A stretch of 8,079 nt of DNA from CBIHON01 sp966211965 (GTDB lineage Bacteria > Pseudomonadota > Gammaproteobacteria > Burkholderiales > Burkholderiaceae_D), in assembly GCA_966211965.1 (NCBI GenBank), contig CBIHON010000085.1, positions 1 through 8,079 of the forward strand. Reading direction: 5' to 3'. Each line of letters opens with the position of its first letter. Position 1 is the first letter of the stretch. Shown piece after piece: positions 1 to 6,076 of this stretch. The translations under genes were made by a program, and so were the position numbers. The notes beneath the pieces were generated by a model, which searched no databases, had not been told where the DNA came from, and saw only the letters and a program-made list of their open reading frames with translations.

Positions 1-138
1 ATGGATGATGCAGTGGCGGCGACTGGTACGCGACTATGAGCGGCGTATCGATGTTTCCGAAAGCATGATTTACGTCGCCATGAGTGACCTGCTACTCAAG
101 CGGTTGTTCGAGTAAATTTTCATTTTCAAACAGGCTCT
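1..138 (+). mobile_element. Right end of an IS5-like insertion sequence (partial, continues left of window)
   Basis: The window opens inside an insertion sequence. What is seen is the transposase C-terminus ending at 115, then about 23 bp, then a likely terminal inverted repeat at 121-138. Read inward from the element's end this repeat is AGAGCCTGTTTGAAAATG, which resembles the ends I recall for IS5-family elements of the IS427/IS1031 type. The base triplet TTA (138-140), or TA (139-140), at the boundary would fit the 2-3 bp target duplications of that group. The other end lies outside the window, so neither the repeat match nor the target duplication can be confirmed. Confidence 0.6.
2..115 (+). 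CDS. IS5-family transposase, C-terminal fragment (5' end outside window)
   Basis: An open frame enters from the left edge and runs 37 codons to TAA at 113-115. Its peptide contains RRLVRDYERRIDVSESMIYV and then AMSDLLLKRL, the usual C-terminal tail of IS5-type DDE transposases (a DYE-R motif, then S-E-x-MI-x-x-AM and a Leu/Arg-rich end). The catalytic DDE residues would lie upstream, so it cannot be judged whether the transposase is intact. The gene points toward the 3' end of acnA, so the two are convergent and the element does not sit in the acnA promoter. Family assignment rests on the tail motif only. Confidence 0.7.
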   Translation, partial: WMMQWRRLVRDYERRIDVSESMIYVAMSDLLLKRLFE

Positions 139-140
139 TA

Positions 141-265
141 GAAAGGCGGGTCAGAGTTTTTTTCGCGGTTTTTTGCGAAAATTATTCTGACCTCCTCTAA
201 TTGGAAAGGCGGGGCAGAGTTTTTTCGCAAGCCTTTTGCGAAGATTACTCTGCTCTCTCTGATTG
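141..265. repeat. Two tandem copies of a 62-63 bp hairpin-forming repeat
   Basis: Unit 1 (141-203) and unit 2 (204-265) both begin GAAAGGCGGG and both end in ATTG. They are roughly 80% identical by eye. A third start (GAAGAG) at 266 may be a decayed copy running into the acnA stop codon. Each unit folds on itself: unit 1 pairs GGTCAGA at 149-155 with TCTGACC at 186-192, and unit 2 pairs GCAGAG at 214-219 with CTCTGC at 248-253. Each also has an inner TTTTCGC/GCGAAAA-type stem. The GGGTCAGAGT and ACTCTGACC flavour recalls REP-like palindromes of proteobacteria; that link is from memory. The array lies just after acnA and could act in transcript ending or stability, but neither strand shows a clean hairpin plus U-tract. 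Confidence 0.75.
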
Positions 266-272
266 GAAGAGA

Positions 273-3008
273 TTACGCAGCCAACAACTGACGCAGCACG
301 AAAGGCAGAATGCCGCCGTGCTTGTAGTAGTCAACTTCGATCGGCGTATCGATGCGCAGCAGTACTTTGACTTCCTGCGTCTGGCCATCGGCGCGGTTGA
401 TCACCAGAGTGGCTTCCTGCTGCGGCTTGATATCGCCTTCGAGGCCTTTCAGATCAAAGGTTTCGTCGCCTTTGATGCCGAGCGTCTGGATGCTGTCTTC
501 GCCGATGAATTGCAAAGGCAACACGCCCATGCCGACCAGGTTCGAACGATGGATGCGCTCGAAGGAGCGCGCGATCACCGCTTTCACGCCCAGCAATTGC
601 GTACCTTTGGCAGCCCAGTCGCGCGAGGAGCCGGTGCCGTATTCTTCGCCGGCAAACACCATGGTCGGCACGCCGTCATTGATGTACTGCATGGCGGCAT
701 CGTAGATCGCCATTTGTTCGCCGCTCGGCTGATGAACCGTCAGGCCGCCTTCGACGCGCGAGCCGTCTTCCTTGGGCGGAATCATCAGGTTCTTGATGCG
801 CACGTTGGCGAAGGTGCCGCGCATCATGATCTCGTGATTGCCGCGACGCGAGCCGTAGGAGTTGAAGTCCGTCTTCTGCACGCCGTTGGCAAGCAGCCAT
901 TTGCCGGCAGGGCTGGATTCCTTGATCGAGCCGGCCGGAGAAATGTGGTCGGTAGTGATCGAGTCGCCGAACACGCCCAATGCGCGGGCACCGCTGATGC
1001 CTGTCGCTGCCGCTTTCGGTTCCATCGCGAAGTCGGCGAAGAACGGCGGCTCGGCGATATAGGTCGACTTCGGCCAATCGTAGACCTGGCCCGTGGCAAC
1101 GCCCTTGATCGCTTCCCACAGCTTGCCCGGCGCGCCCTTGACGTCGGCGTAGTTTTCCTTGAAGGTCTTGGCGTTCATTGCGAACTTCATCAGCTTGGCC
1201 ACTTCCTGGCTGGTCGGCCAGATGTCGCCCAAGTAAATGTCACAGGCCTTGCCGTTCTTGTCTTTGCCCTTGCCGACCGGCTCGGTCATCAAATCCTTGG
1301 TCATGTTGCCGGCGATCGCGTAGGCCACGACCAAGGGCGGCGATGCCAGGAAGTTGGAGCGGATGTTCGGATGAATCCGGGCTTCGAAGTTGCGGTTGCC
1401 GGACAACACGGCCGACGCCACGATGTCGTTTTGCACGATTGCTTCATTCATTGCCGGCGTCAAATCACCGGCATTGCCGATACAGGTGGTGCAACCGTAG
1501 GCGGTTACACCGAAGCCGAGTTTTTCCAGATAAGGCAGCAGGCCGGCGGCTTCCAGGTACTTGGTGACGACGCGCGATCCGGGAGCAAGCGAGGTCTTGA
1601 TGTGCGGCGAAACCTTGAGGCCGGCTTCAACAGCCTTCTTGGCCAGCAGGCCGGCAGTCAGCAGCACGCTCGGATTGGACGTGTTGGTGCAGGAAGTGAT
1701 GGCGGCGATCAGCACGTCGCCGTTCTTGACCTTGACGCCATCGGCGTTGACATAGACGGCGTCGAGATCTTCCGGCTTCTTGTTGAAGCCGTTTTCCGAG
1801 ACCGGTTTGGAGAACAGTTCGGTGAAGTTGGCTTTGACGTGGCCGATTTCGATGCGGTCTTGCGGACGCTTCGGTCCGGCCAGCGAGGGCGCGACCGAAC
1901 CCAGGTCAAGCGCGACCACGTTGGTGTAATCGATGTCGCCGGACTTGGGAATGCCGAACAGTTTTTGCGCGCGGAAATAGCCTTCGAATGCATCGATTTC
2001 CGCCTTGCTGCGGCCGGTGCCCTTGAAGTATTCGATGGTCGCTTCGTCGACCGGGAAGAAACCCATGGTGGCGCCGTATTCCGGCGCCATGTTGGCGATC
2101 GTGGCGCGGTCGGTCAGCGACAGAGAGGCGGTGCCTTCGCCGAAGAATTCGACGAACTTGCCGACCACTTTTTCCTTGCGCAGCATTTCGGTAATGGTCA
2201 GGACCAGGTCCGTGGCGGTGACACCTTCACGCAGTTGGCCGGTCAGGTTGACTCCGACCACATCCGGTGTCAGGAAGTACACCGGCTGACCCAGCATACC
2301 GGCTTCCGCTTCGATGCCGCCCACGCCCCAGCCGACCACGCCGATGCCATTGATCATGGTGGTGTGGGAGTCGGTACCGACCAGGGTGTCCGGATAGTAG
2401 AGGTCGCCGTTGTCCGCTTTACGCTTGTGGACGCCGCGTGCCAGGTATTCCAGATTGACTTGATGCACGATGCCGAAGCCCGGCGGCACCACGCCGAACG
2501 TGTCGAACGCCTGCATGCCCCACTTCATGAACTGGTAGCGCTCGTTGTTGCGCTGGAATTCCAGTTTCATGTTGAGGTCGAGCGCTTTCTTTTCGCGGAA
2601 ATGATCGATCTGCACCGAGTGGTCGACCACCAGGTCAACCGGCACCAGCGGTTCGATATTCTTGGGGTTCTTGCTCATTTTGGAGGCGACGCCGCGCATC
2701 GCGGCCAAGTCGGCCAGCAGTGGAACGCCGGTGAAGTCTTGCAACACGACGCGCGCCACCACGAATGGAATCTCGTCGGTGCGTGCGGCCGTCGGGGCCC
2801 AATTGGCGAGTTGCTTGACGTGCTCTTCGGTGACCTTTTTGCCGTCGCAGTTGCGCAACACGGATTCCAGCACGATGCGGATCGAAACCGGCAGACGGGA
2901 GATATTGACGCCGAGCTTTTTCTCCAGCGCAGGGAGCGAGTAGAACTTGCCTTTCTTGGAATCCGAAATCTTGAATTCCTTCAAGGCGTTCAGAGTGTTG
3001 CGGGACAT
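273..3008 (-). CDS. acnA: Aconitate hydratase A
   Basis: This is a cytoplasmic [4Fe-4S] enzyme that isomerises citrate to isocitrate through cis-aconitate. The 911 residues are close to E. coli AcnA (891). GTDSHT lies at 211-216. The cluster cysteines are C440 in SCTNTSNP (439-446) and C506 and C509 in GCTTCIGNAG (505-514). GDSITTDHISPAG (681-693) opens the C-terminal swivel domain, and GEEYGTGSSRDWAAKG (787-802) carries the substrate-binding loop. No key residue appears lost. The ATG at 3006-3008 is preceded by AAGGAG with 5 nt spacing, which supports this start. The gene is last in the minus-strand run, 136 bp after the MliC-like gene, and may have its own promoter in the AT-rich stretch at 3020-3060. 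AcnD of the methylcitrate pathway is an alternative, but the length and the mdh/sdh setting, with no prp genes in view, favour AcnA. The gene uses no TTA, CTA or TCA codon, so the opposite strand is open along its whole length. Confidence 0.95.
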   Translation of the reverse strand: MSRNTLNALKEFKISDSKKGKFYSLPALEKKLGVNISRLPVSIRIVLESVLRNCDGKKVTEEHVKQLANWAPTAARTDEIPFVVARVVLQDFTGVPLLADLAAMRGVASKMSKNPKNIEPLVPVDLVVDHSVQIDHFREKKALDLNMKLEFQRNNERYQFMKWGMQAFDTFGVVPPGFGIVHQVNLEYLARGVHKRKADNGDLYYPDTLVGTDSHTTMINGIGVVGWGVGGIEAEAGMLGQPVYFLTPDVVGVNLTGQLREGVTATDLVLTITEMLRKEKVVGKFVEFFGEGTASLSLTDRATIANMAPEYGATMGFFPVDEATIEYFKGTGRSKAEIDAFEGYFRAQKLFGIPKSGDIDYTNVVALDLGSVAPSLAGPKRPQDRIEIGHVKANFTELFSKPVSENGFNKKPEDLDAVYVNADGVKVKNGDVLIAAITSCTNTSNPSVLLTAGLLAKKAVEAGLKVSPHIKTSLAPGSRVVTKYLEAAGLLPYLEKLGFGVTAYGCTTCIGNAGDLTPAMNEAIVQNDIVASAVLSGNRNFEARIHPNIRSNFLASPPLVVAYAIAGNMTKDLMTEPVGKGKDKNGKACDIYLGDIWPTSQEVAKLMKFAMNAKTFKENYADVKGAPGKLWEAIKGVATGQVYDWPKSTYIAEPPFFADFAMEPKAAATGISGARALGVFGDSITTDHISPAGSIKESSPAGKWLLANGVQKTDFNSYGSRRGNHEIMMRGTFANVRIKNLMIPPKEDGSRVEGGLTVHQPSGEQMAIYDAAMQYINDGVPTMVFAGEEYGTGSSRDWAAKGTQLLGVKAVIARSFERIHRSNLVGMGVLPLQFIGEDSIQTLGIKGDETFDLKGLEGDIKPQQEATLVINRADGQTQEVKVLLRIDTPIEVDYYKHGGILPFVLRQLLAA

Positions 3009-3078
3009 AATCTCTCCTTAGATCAAATCAACTGACAATTAATTAAAATCAAATCCAGAATGGTGGTACGTTTCATTG

Positions 3079-3123
3079 CCGGCAGCGCTTCTTTGTTCTG
3101 TTGATCGCAAAGCATGCTGCCGG
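3079..3123 (-). other. Stem-loop between the MliC-like gene and acnA
   Basis: On the minus strand CCGGCAGC (3116-3123) pairs perfectly with GCTGCCGG (3079-3086). After a short internal loop there is a further CTTTG/CAAAG pairing (about 3091-3095 with 3109-3113). The hairpin begins 21 bp after the TAG of the upstream gene. The bases that follow are not T-rich, so it is not a standard intrinsic terminator. It could protect an mRNA end or partly separate acnA from the genes before it. Confidence 0.45.
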
Positions 3124-3144
3124 ATAAGCAGGGCAACGGCCCTT

Positions 3145-3642
3145 CTAACTCTTTACTTCCTCATTGGCTTTTGGCGTTTCCAGCATTACCGGCTTTTGCG
3201 GCATCATCTGTTCTGCGCTCTTGCACTCATTGGCGAGCTGGTGGCCTTTCTTGGAGTCGAGCAGCATGCTCTTGCCTGGAATGCCGATCCATACCAGGCC
3301 GATTTTGGGATTCTCGTAACGATGCGCACCGGTACTGGTGCCCACGCGCGTCAGGCGATGCACCCGCTTGTGCCAGCGCAGTGCGATGTGCTGGTCGTCT
3401 TCGGCGTTGTGATAGAGCGTCACTTTGTTGCCCAATTCACAGTGCCATTCGCTGGCCGAGGATGTACCGGTGTCCGGCTCTTTCTCGTCGTCATCGATGG
3501 CTGCGTGCTCTTTCGCGGGCTTCGCCTTTTTTGTCGAGGCCTTCGCGACCTTCGGGGCTGCCTGCGAGGCGTTTTGCGCCTGCGTCTGCGCAGCCCATAG
3601 GCCGACGCTCGCGATCAGGAAGATGGACAGATATTTGCTCAT
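3145..3642 (-). CDS. Secreted MliC-like (c-type lysozyme inhibitor fold) protein, hypothetical
   Basis: This is a small exported protein of 165 residues. Residues 1-22 form a signal peptide (SK-Y, hydrophobic LSIFLIASVGLW, likely cleavage TQA|QN after A22). An Ala/Lys-rich linker follows (24-47), then an acidic stretch at 49-56 and a compact domain from about 66 to 141. The domain starts with WHCELGNKVTLYH and ends with NECK, so C68 and C140 could form the disulfide typical of MliC/PliC inhibitors. Between them STGAHRYENPKIGLVW, then GK, resembles the SGxxY and W-x-K-G region of that family. The tryptophan-lysine spacing is altered, so inhibitory activity is uncertain. There is no lipobox cysteine, so a soluble periplasmic form is expected. 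The ATG at 3640-3642 has AGGAG 8 nt upstream. It lies 60 bp after the CitE-like gene, on the same strand. The export call is firm; the family call is moderate. Confidence 0.75.
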   Translation of the reverse strand: MSKYLSIFLIASVGLWAAQTQAQNASQAAPKVAKASTKKAKPAKEHAAIDDDEKEPDTGTSSASEWHCELGNKVTLYHNAEDDQHIALRWHKRVHRLTRVGTSTGAHRYENPKIGLVWIGIPGKSMLLDSKKGHQLANECKSAEQMMPQKPVMLETPKANEEVKS

Positions 3643-3702
3643 GATCTTGTCTCCTGTTGTGCACGGCTTGGGCTTGTCAAGAGCGACATCCGCACTTTCT
3701 CT

Positions 3703-4674
3703 TCATAACAGCGATGCCGCAAATTCCGGCAGCGGTACGCCGCTCGATTTTGCACGCTGCAGCACCGTCCAGTAATAGCGGTAGCTGGCGCGGTCATGCA
3801 ATTTCCCGTTATGTTTGATCGGTCCCCAGTGCGCATTCTGCGCTTCGGCCAGGATTTGCGATGCCTCGTTGACTTCGGAACTGCGCGGCGCCAGCGATTT
3901 CAGGATCGGCTTGATCTGGTCCGGATGGATGCTCCACATCCGGGTAAAGCCGAACTCGGCAGCAGCGCGGTTGGCGTCGTTGGCTACCACGGCAGTATCT
4001 TTGATTTCGGTGGTGACGTTATGCGAGGGCACCTTGCCGTGGGCATGGCAGGCGGCGGCGATTTCGAGCTTGGCGCGCATGACCAGCGGATGGGTGAACT
4101 GGCCGGGCGTGCGCATTGCATTGCCGGGTATCGCGCCATAGTGTGCAGAGACGAAATCCATGATGCCAAAGGAGAGACATTCGACCTGGGGGAGGGCAGC
4201 GATCTCCCTGGCTTCGGCCAGCGCGCCGTGGGTTTCAATCAGCACGTGCAGCGGCAGGTCGCTACGGCCGTGTTTTTTCGCGATGCGGTTGACGATGTTG
4301 ACGGCATGCGTGACGTCGGCGATGCCATCGGCTTTCGGAATCACCAGATAAGCCAGACGCTTCGCGGCGCCCTTGCAGATGATCTCGATGTCGCGCTCGA
4401 AAAAATCGCTCATCAAGTCATGCACGCGCGCACCGATACGGTTGTAGCGGTTGTCTTCGCCGGCGATCAGCGAAGCGATCAGGTGCGCATGCGCGTCCTC
4501 GTCGCCGGGACTGGCGCCGTCTTCGCAATCAAGCGTGATATCGAAAATAGGACCAAGTTCTTGTTGCAGGGCAATCGACTTGCGCATCAGCTTTTCAGAG
4601 CCGGCGTAGTGGTCACAGACCGGGAGGGATACCGGTTGGCGCTTGCCTCGGAATAAGACCTCGGAGGGATGCAT
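3703..4674 (-). CDS. HpcH/HpaI aldolase / citrate lyase beta-subunit (CitE)-like protein
   Basis: This is a predicted cytoplasmic TIM-barrel C-C lyase of the CitE/malyl-CoA lyase superfamily, 323 residues from the chosen start. Visible family landmarks are LDCEDGA (48-54, the usual LEDA position), IPKADG (112-117), IET (146-148, E147 a likely Mg2+ ligand), SFGIMDFVSAHYG (168-180, D173 a likely Mg2+ ligand) and RMWSIHPDQI (244-253). It is longer than true CitE (about 290 residues). No citD or citF lies beside it, so it is unlikely to be the citrate lyase subunit. Malyl-CoA-like thioesters are a reasonable guess because mdh is the gene just upstream. The start is uncertain. The frame is open back to a GTG at 4749, but that stretch is largely one arm of a perfect palindrome and lacks family-like sequence. 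ATG 4672-4674 (MHPSEVLF) was preferred even though neither start has a clear ribosome binding site. TTA codons occur near both ends, unlike in acnA and mdh. Confidence 0.85.
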   Translation of the reverse strand: MHPSEVLFRGKRQPVSLPVCDHYAGSEKLMRKSIALQQELGPIFDITLDCEDGASPGDEDAHAHLIASLIAGEDNRYNRIGARVHDLMSDFFERDIEIICKGAAKRLAYLVIPKADGIADVTHAVNIVNRIAKKHGRSDLPLHVLIETHGALAEAREIAALPQVECLSFGIMDFVSAHYGAIPGNAMRTPGQFTHPLVMRAKLEIAAACHAHGKVPSHNVTTEIKDTAVVANDANRAAAEFGFTRMWSIHPDQIKPILKSLAPRSSEVNEASQILAEAQNAHWGPIKHNGKLHDRASYRYYWTVLQRAKSSGVPLPEFAASLL

Positions 4675-4714
4675 GGGCAGCGTAAGTTTGAACGTTTTGC
4701 GGTGAGTCGGAGGC

Positions 4715-4752
4715 AGCGTGGACAAGCGGCGATGCTGCCGCTTGTCCACGCT
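4715..4752 (-). other. Perfect 16 bp hairpin between mdh and the CitE-like gene
   Basis: AGCGTGGACAAGCGGC at 4715-4730 is exactly complementary to GCCGCTTGTCCACGCT at 4737-4752, with a 6-base loop. It begins only 7 bases past the mdh stop codon on the minus strand. The following minus-strand bases (GCCTCCGACTCACC) have no T-run, so it is not a textbook rho-independent terminator. A 3'-end stabiliser or attenuator that lowers expression of the downstream genes relative to mdh is the likeliest role (inference). Confidence 0.7.
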
Positions 4753-4759
4753 TCGCGAA

Positions 4760-5749
4760 TTAACCTACGAGATGCTTGACGCCAGCGCGCTCTTCCAGCA
4801 ATTCATTGAGCGTGATGTTGATGCGCTCTTGCGAGAATGCATCGATGTCGAGACCCTTGACGATTTCGTATTCGCCATCCTTGGTGATGACGGGGAAACC
4901 GAACATGGTGCCCTCAGGAATGCCGTAGGATCCATCGGAGGGGATGCCCATCGTGGTCCACTTGCCGTTGGTGCCGAGCAGCCAGTCGCGCACATGATCG
5001 ATCGCTGCATTGGCAGCCGAGGCTGCCGACGACAGGCCGCGTGCCTCGATGATCGCCGCACCGCGCTTGCCGACTGTTGGCAGGAATACGTCCTTGTTCC
5101 ACACGTCGTCATTGATCAGCGCCTTGACGGATTGGCCGTCGGCAGTTGCGTAGCGGTAGTCGGCATACATGGTGGGCGAATGGTTGCCCCAGACGCACAG
5201 TTTTTCGATCGAGGTGACCGGTTTGCCGATCTTGGCCGCTACTTGCGACAGCGCGCGGTTGTGGTCCAGGCGCAGCATGGCGGTGAAATTCTTGGCCGGC
5301 AGGTTCGGAGCCGATTTCATGGCGATGTAGGCGTTGGTGTTGGCCGGATTGCCTACCACCAGCACTTTGACATTGCGCGAGGCGACTGCATCAAGCGCCT
5401 TGCCTTGCACCGTGAAGATCTGCGCGTTGGCTTCGAGCAGGTCCTTGCGTTCCATGCCTGGGCCGCGCGGACGGGCGCCGACCAGCAGCGCAACATCGAC
5501 ATCCTTGAATGCGGTCATCGGATCGCTGTGTGCGGTCATGCCGGCCAGCAGCGGGAAGGCGCAGTCGTCGATTTCCATCATCACGCCTTTCAGCGCTTTC
5601 TGGGCTTTTTCATCGGGGATTTCAAGCAATTGCAGAATGACCGGCTGGTCTTTGCCGAGCATGTCGCCGTTGGCGATGCGGAACAACAGGGAATAGCCGA
5701 TCTGACCGGCGGCGCCGGTAACGGCAACCCGCATGGGGGCTTTAGCCAT
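4760..5749 (-). CDS. mdh: NAD-dependent malate dehydrogenase
   Basis: It oxidises malate to oxaloacetate with NAD+ in the cytoplasm, the last step of the TCA cycle. The 329 residues match the betaproteobacterial enzyme of the LDH-like MDH type 2 group. The Rossmann glycine motif is TGAAGQIGYSLL (11-22). E43 in LLEIP marks the NAD-binding strand end. The substrate loop GARPRGPGMERKDLL (91-105) carries arginines R95 and R101. VGNPANTNA is at 132-140, LDHNRA (161-166) holds D162 and R165, and WGNHSP (187-192) holds the catalytic H190. All catalytic residues are present. An in-frame ATG at 5797 would add 16 residues. ATG 5747-5749 is chosen because GGAG lies 7 nt upstream and MAKAPMRVAVTGAAG is the usual N-terminus. 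It is the first gene of the minus-strand run and is transcribed away from gntR. Confidence 0.96.
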   Translation of the reverse strand: MAKAPMRVAVTGAAGQIGYSLLFRIANGDMLGKDQPVILQLLEIPDEKAQKALKGVMMEIDDCAFPLLAGMTAHSDPMTAFKDVDVALLVGARPRGPGMERKDLLEANAQIFTVQGKALDAVASRNVKVLVVGNPANTNAYIAMKSAPNLPAKNFTAMLRLDHNRALSQVAAKIGKPVTSIEKLCVWGNHSPTMYADYRYATADGQSVKALINDDVWNKDVFLPTVGKRGAAIIEARGLSSAASAANAAIDHVRDWLLGTNGKWTTMGIPSDGSYGIPEGTMFGFPVITKDGEYEIVKGLDIDAFSQERINITLNELLEERAGVKHLVG

Positions 5750-5800
5750 GATGAATCTCCAAGGTGGTAATAAAAACGGTGTCGAAACAGCCAGCATGTC

Positions 5801-5829
5801 GCATAAATTCGCGGAAGCTTAATGTATGC
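5801..5829 (-). other. Weak stem-loop in the mdh leader
   Basis: GCATAAATT (5801-5809) and AATGTATGC (5821-5829) pair at 8 of 9 positions around an 11-base loop. It lies about 50 bases upstream of the mdh start codon, inside the predicted leader. It is short and AT-rich and may be chance. Confidence 0.25.
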
Positions 5830-5962
5830 GAGATTCCGGTCCGGATTTTAGTAAGCCTATAATAATACCGTTGAAAACCTGCTGCGTCATGGTCTGCCCG
5901 TTGATGCAGATTGAGATTGTGCGCAGCAATGGCTTTTCTTGCAATTTGACTTATTGCCCGCG

Positions 5963-5991
5963 AGTGTAGGCTTGCCAAGCGACCCTGTCAA
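5963..5991 (-). promoter_or_regulatory. Predicted sigma-70 promoter for mdh
   Basis: On the minus strand TTGACA (5986-5991) is followed after exactly 17 bp by TACACT (5963-5968). The -35 is a full consensus match and the -10 matches 4 of 6. Transcription would start near 5956. The palindrome at 6005-6016 lies 13 bp upstream of the -35. Confidence 0.55.
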
Positions 5992-6001
5992 TGCCTATCT
6001 T
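5972..6001 (+). promoter_or_regulatory. Possible sigma-70 promoter for gntR
   Basis: TTGCCA (5972-5977), an 18 bp spacer and TATCTT (5996-6001) give a moderate plus-strand promoter. Its start point near 6008 would fall inside the palindrome at 6005-6016. TATAAC at 6026-6031 is an alternative -10 but has no good -35. Confidence 0.35.
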
Positions 6002-6004
6002 ATA

Positions 6005-6016
6005 TCTTATATAAGA
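6005..6016. promoter_or_regulatory. AT-rich palindrome, candidate GntR operator
   Basis: TCTTATATAAGA is a perfect 12 bp palindrome, extending to 18 matches over 20 bp (6001-6020). The half-site TCTTATA is also present directly adjacent at 5998-6004, giving three half-sites in 19 bp. It sits between the divergent mdh and gntR promoters, where an autoregulating GntR protein would bind. It is unlike the GT...AC operators usual for the HutC subfamily, so the pairing with this regulator is inference. Confidence 0.5.
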
Positions 6017-6076
6017 CATATCACCTATAACTTTTTGCTAGACGGCAATGGGTGTTTTGTGGTGAAATCGCTGTCT

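Larger units (their letters stand above)
5750..6076. other. Divergent mdh/gntR intergenic region (327 bp)
   Basis: This gene-free stretch separates the two divergent starts. It holds a minus-strand promoter (5963-5991), a possible plus-strand promoter (5972-6001), an AT-rich palindrome (6005-6016) and a weak stem-loop (5801-5829). If the minus-strand promoter is right, mdh has a leader of about 207 nt. A second weak minus-strand -10, TATTAT, lies at about 5861-5866. No RNA gene or conserved small ORF was recognised in it. Confidence 0.6.

Noticed and set aside
149..253. Standard rho-independent terminator for acnA in the repeat array
   Set aside because: Hairpins are clear, but no T-run follows the stems on the minus strand; a terminating role cannot be claimed from sequence alone.
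201..3035. 944-codon plus-strand reading frame over acnA
   Set aside because: It is the exact mirror register of an unmistakable aconitase, is rich in His/Asp/Arg/Gln as expected for reverse-complement GC-rich codons, and shows no known domain.
3796..4656. 286-codon plus-strand reading frame over the CitE-like gene
   Set aside because: It is antisense to a conserved protein, with no ribosome binding site or recognisable domain.
4675..4749. 25-residue N-terminal extension of the CitE-like protein from GTG 4749
   Set aside because: The extension is largely hairpin sequence, has no ribosome binding site and does not look like the family N-terminus, which begins near HPSEVLF.
4718..5770. 350-codon plus-strand reading frame over mdh
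   Set aside because: It is a mirror-frame shadow of mdh. Its start resembles that of the longest CitE-like frame only because both begin in opposite arms of the hairpin at 4715-4752.
5939..6076. 46-residue N-terminal extension of the GntR protein
   Set aside because: It would translate straight through the predicted divergent promoters and the palindrome, and precedes any conserved sequence.
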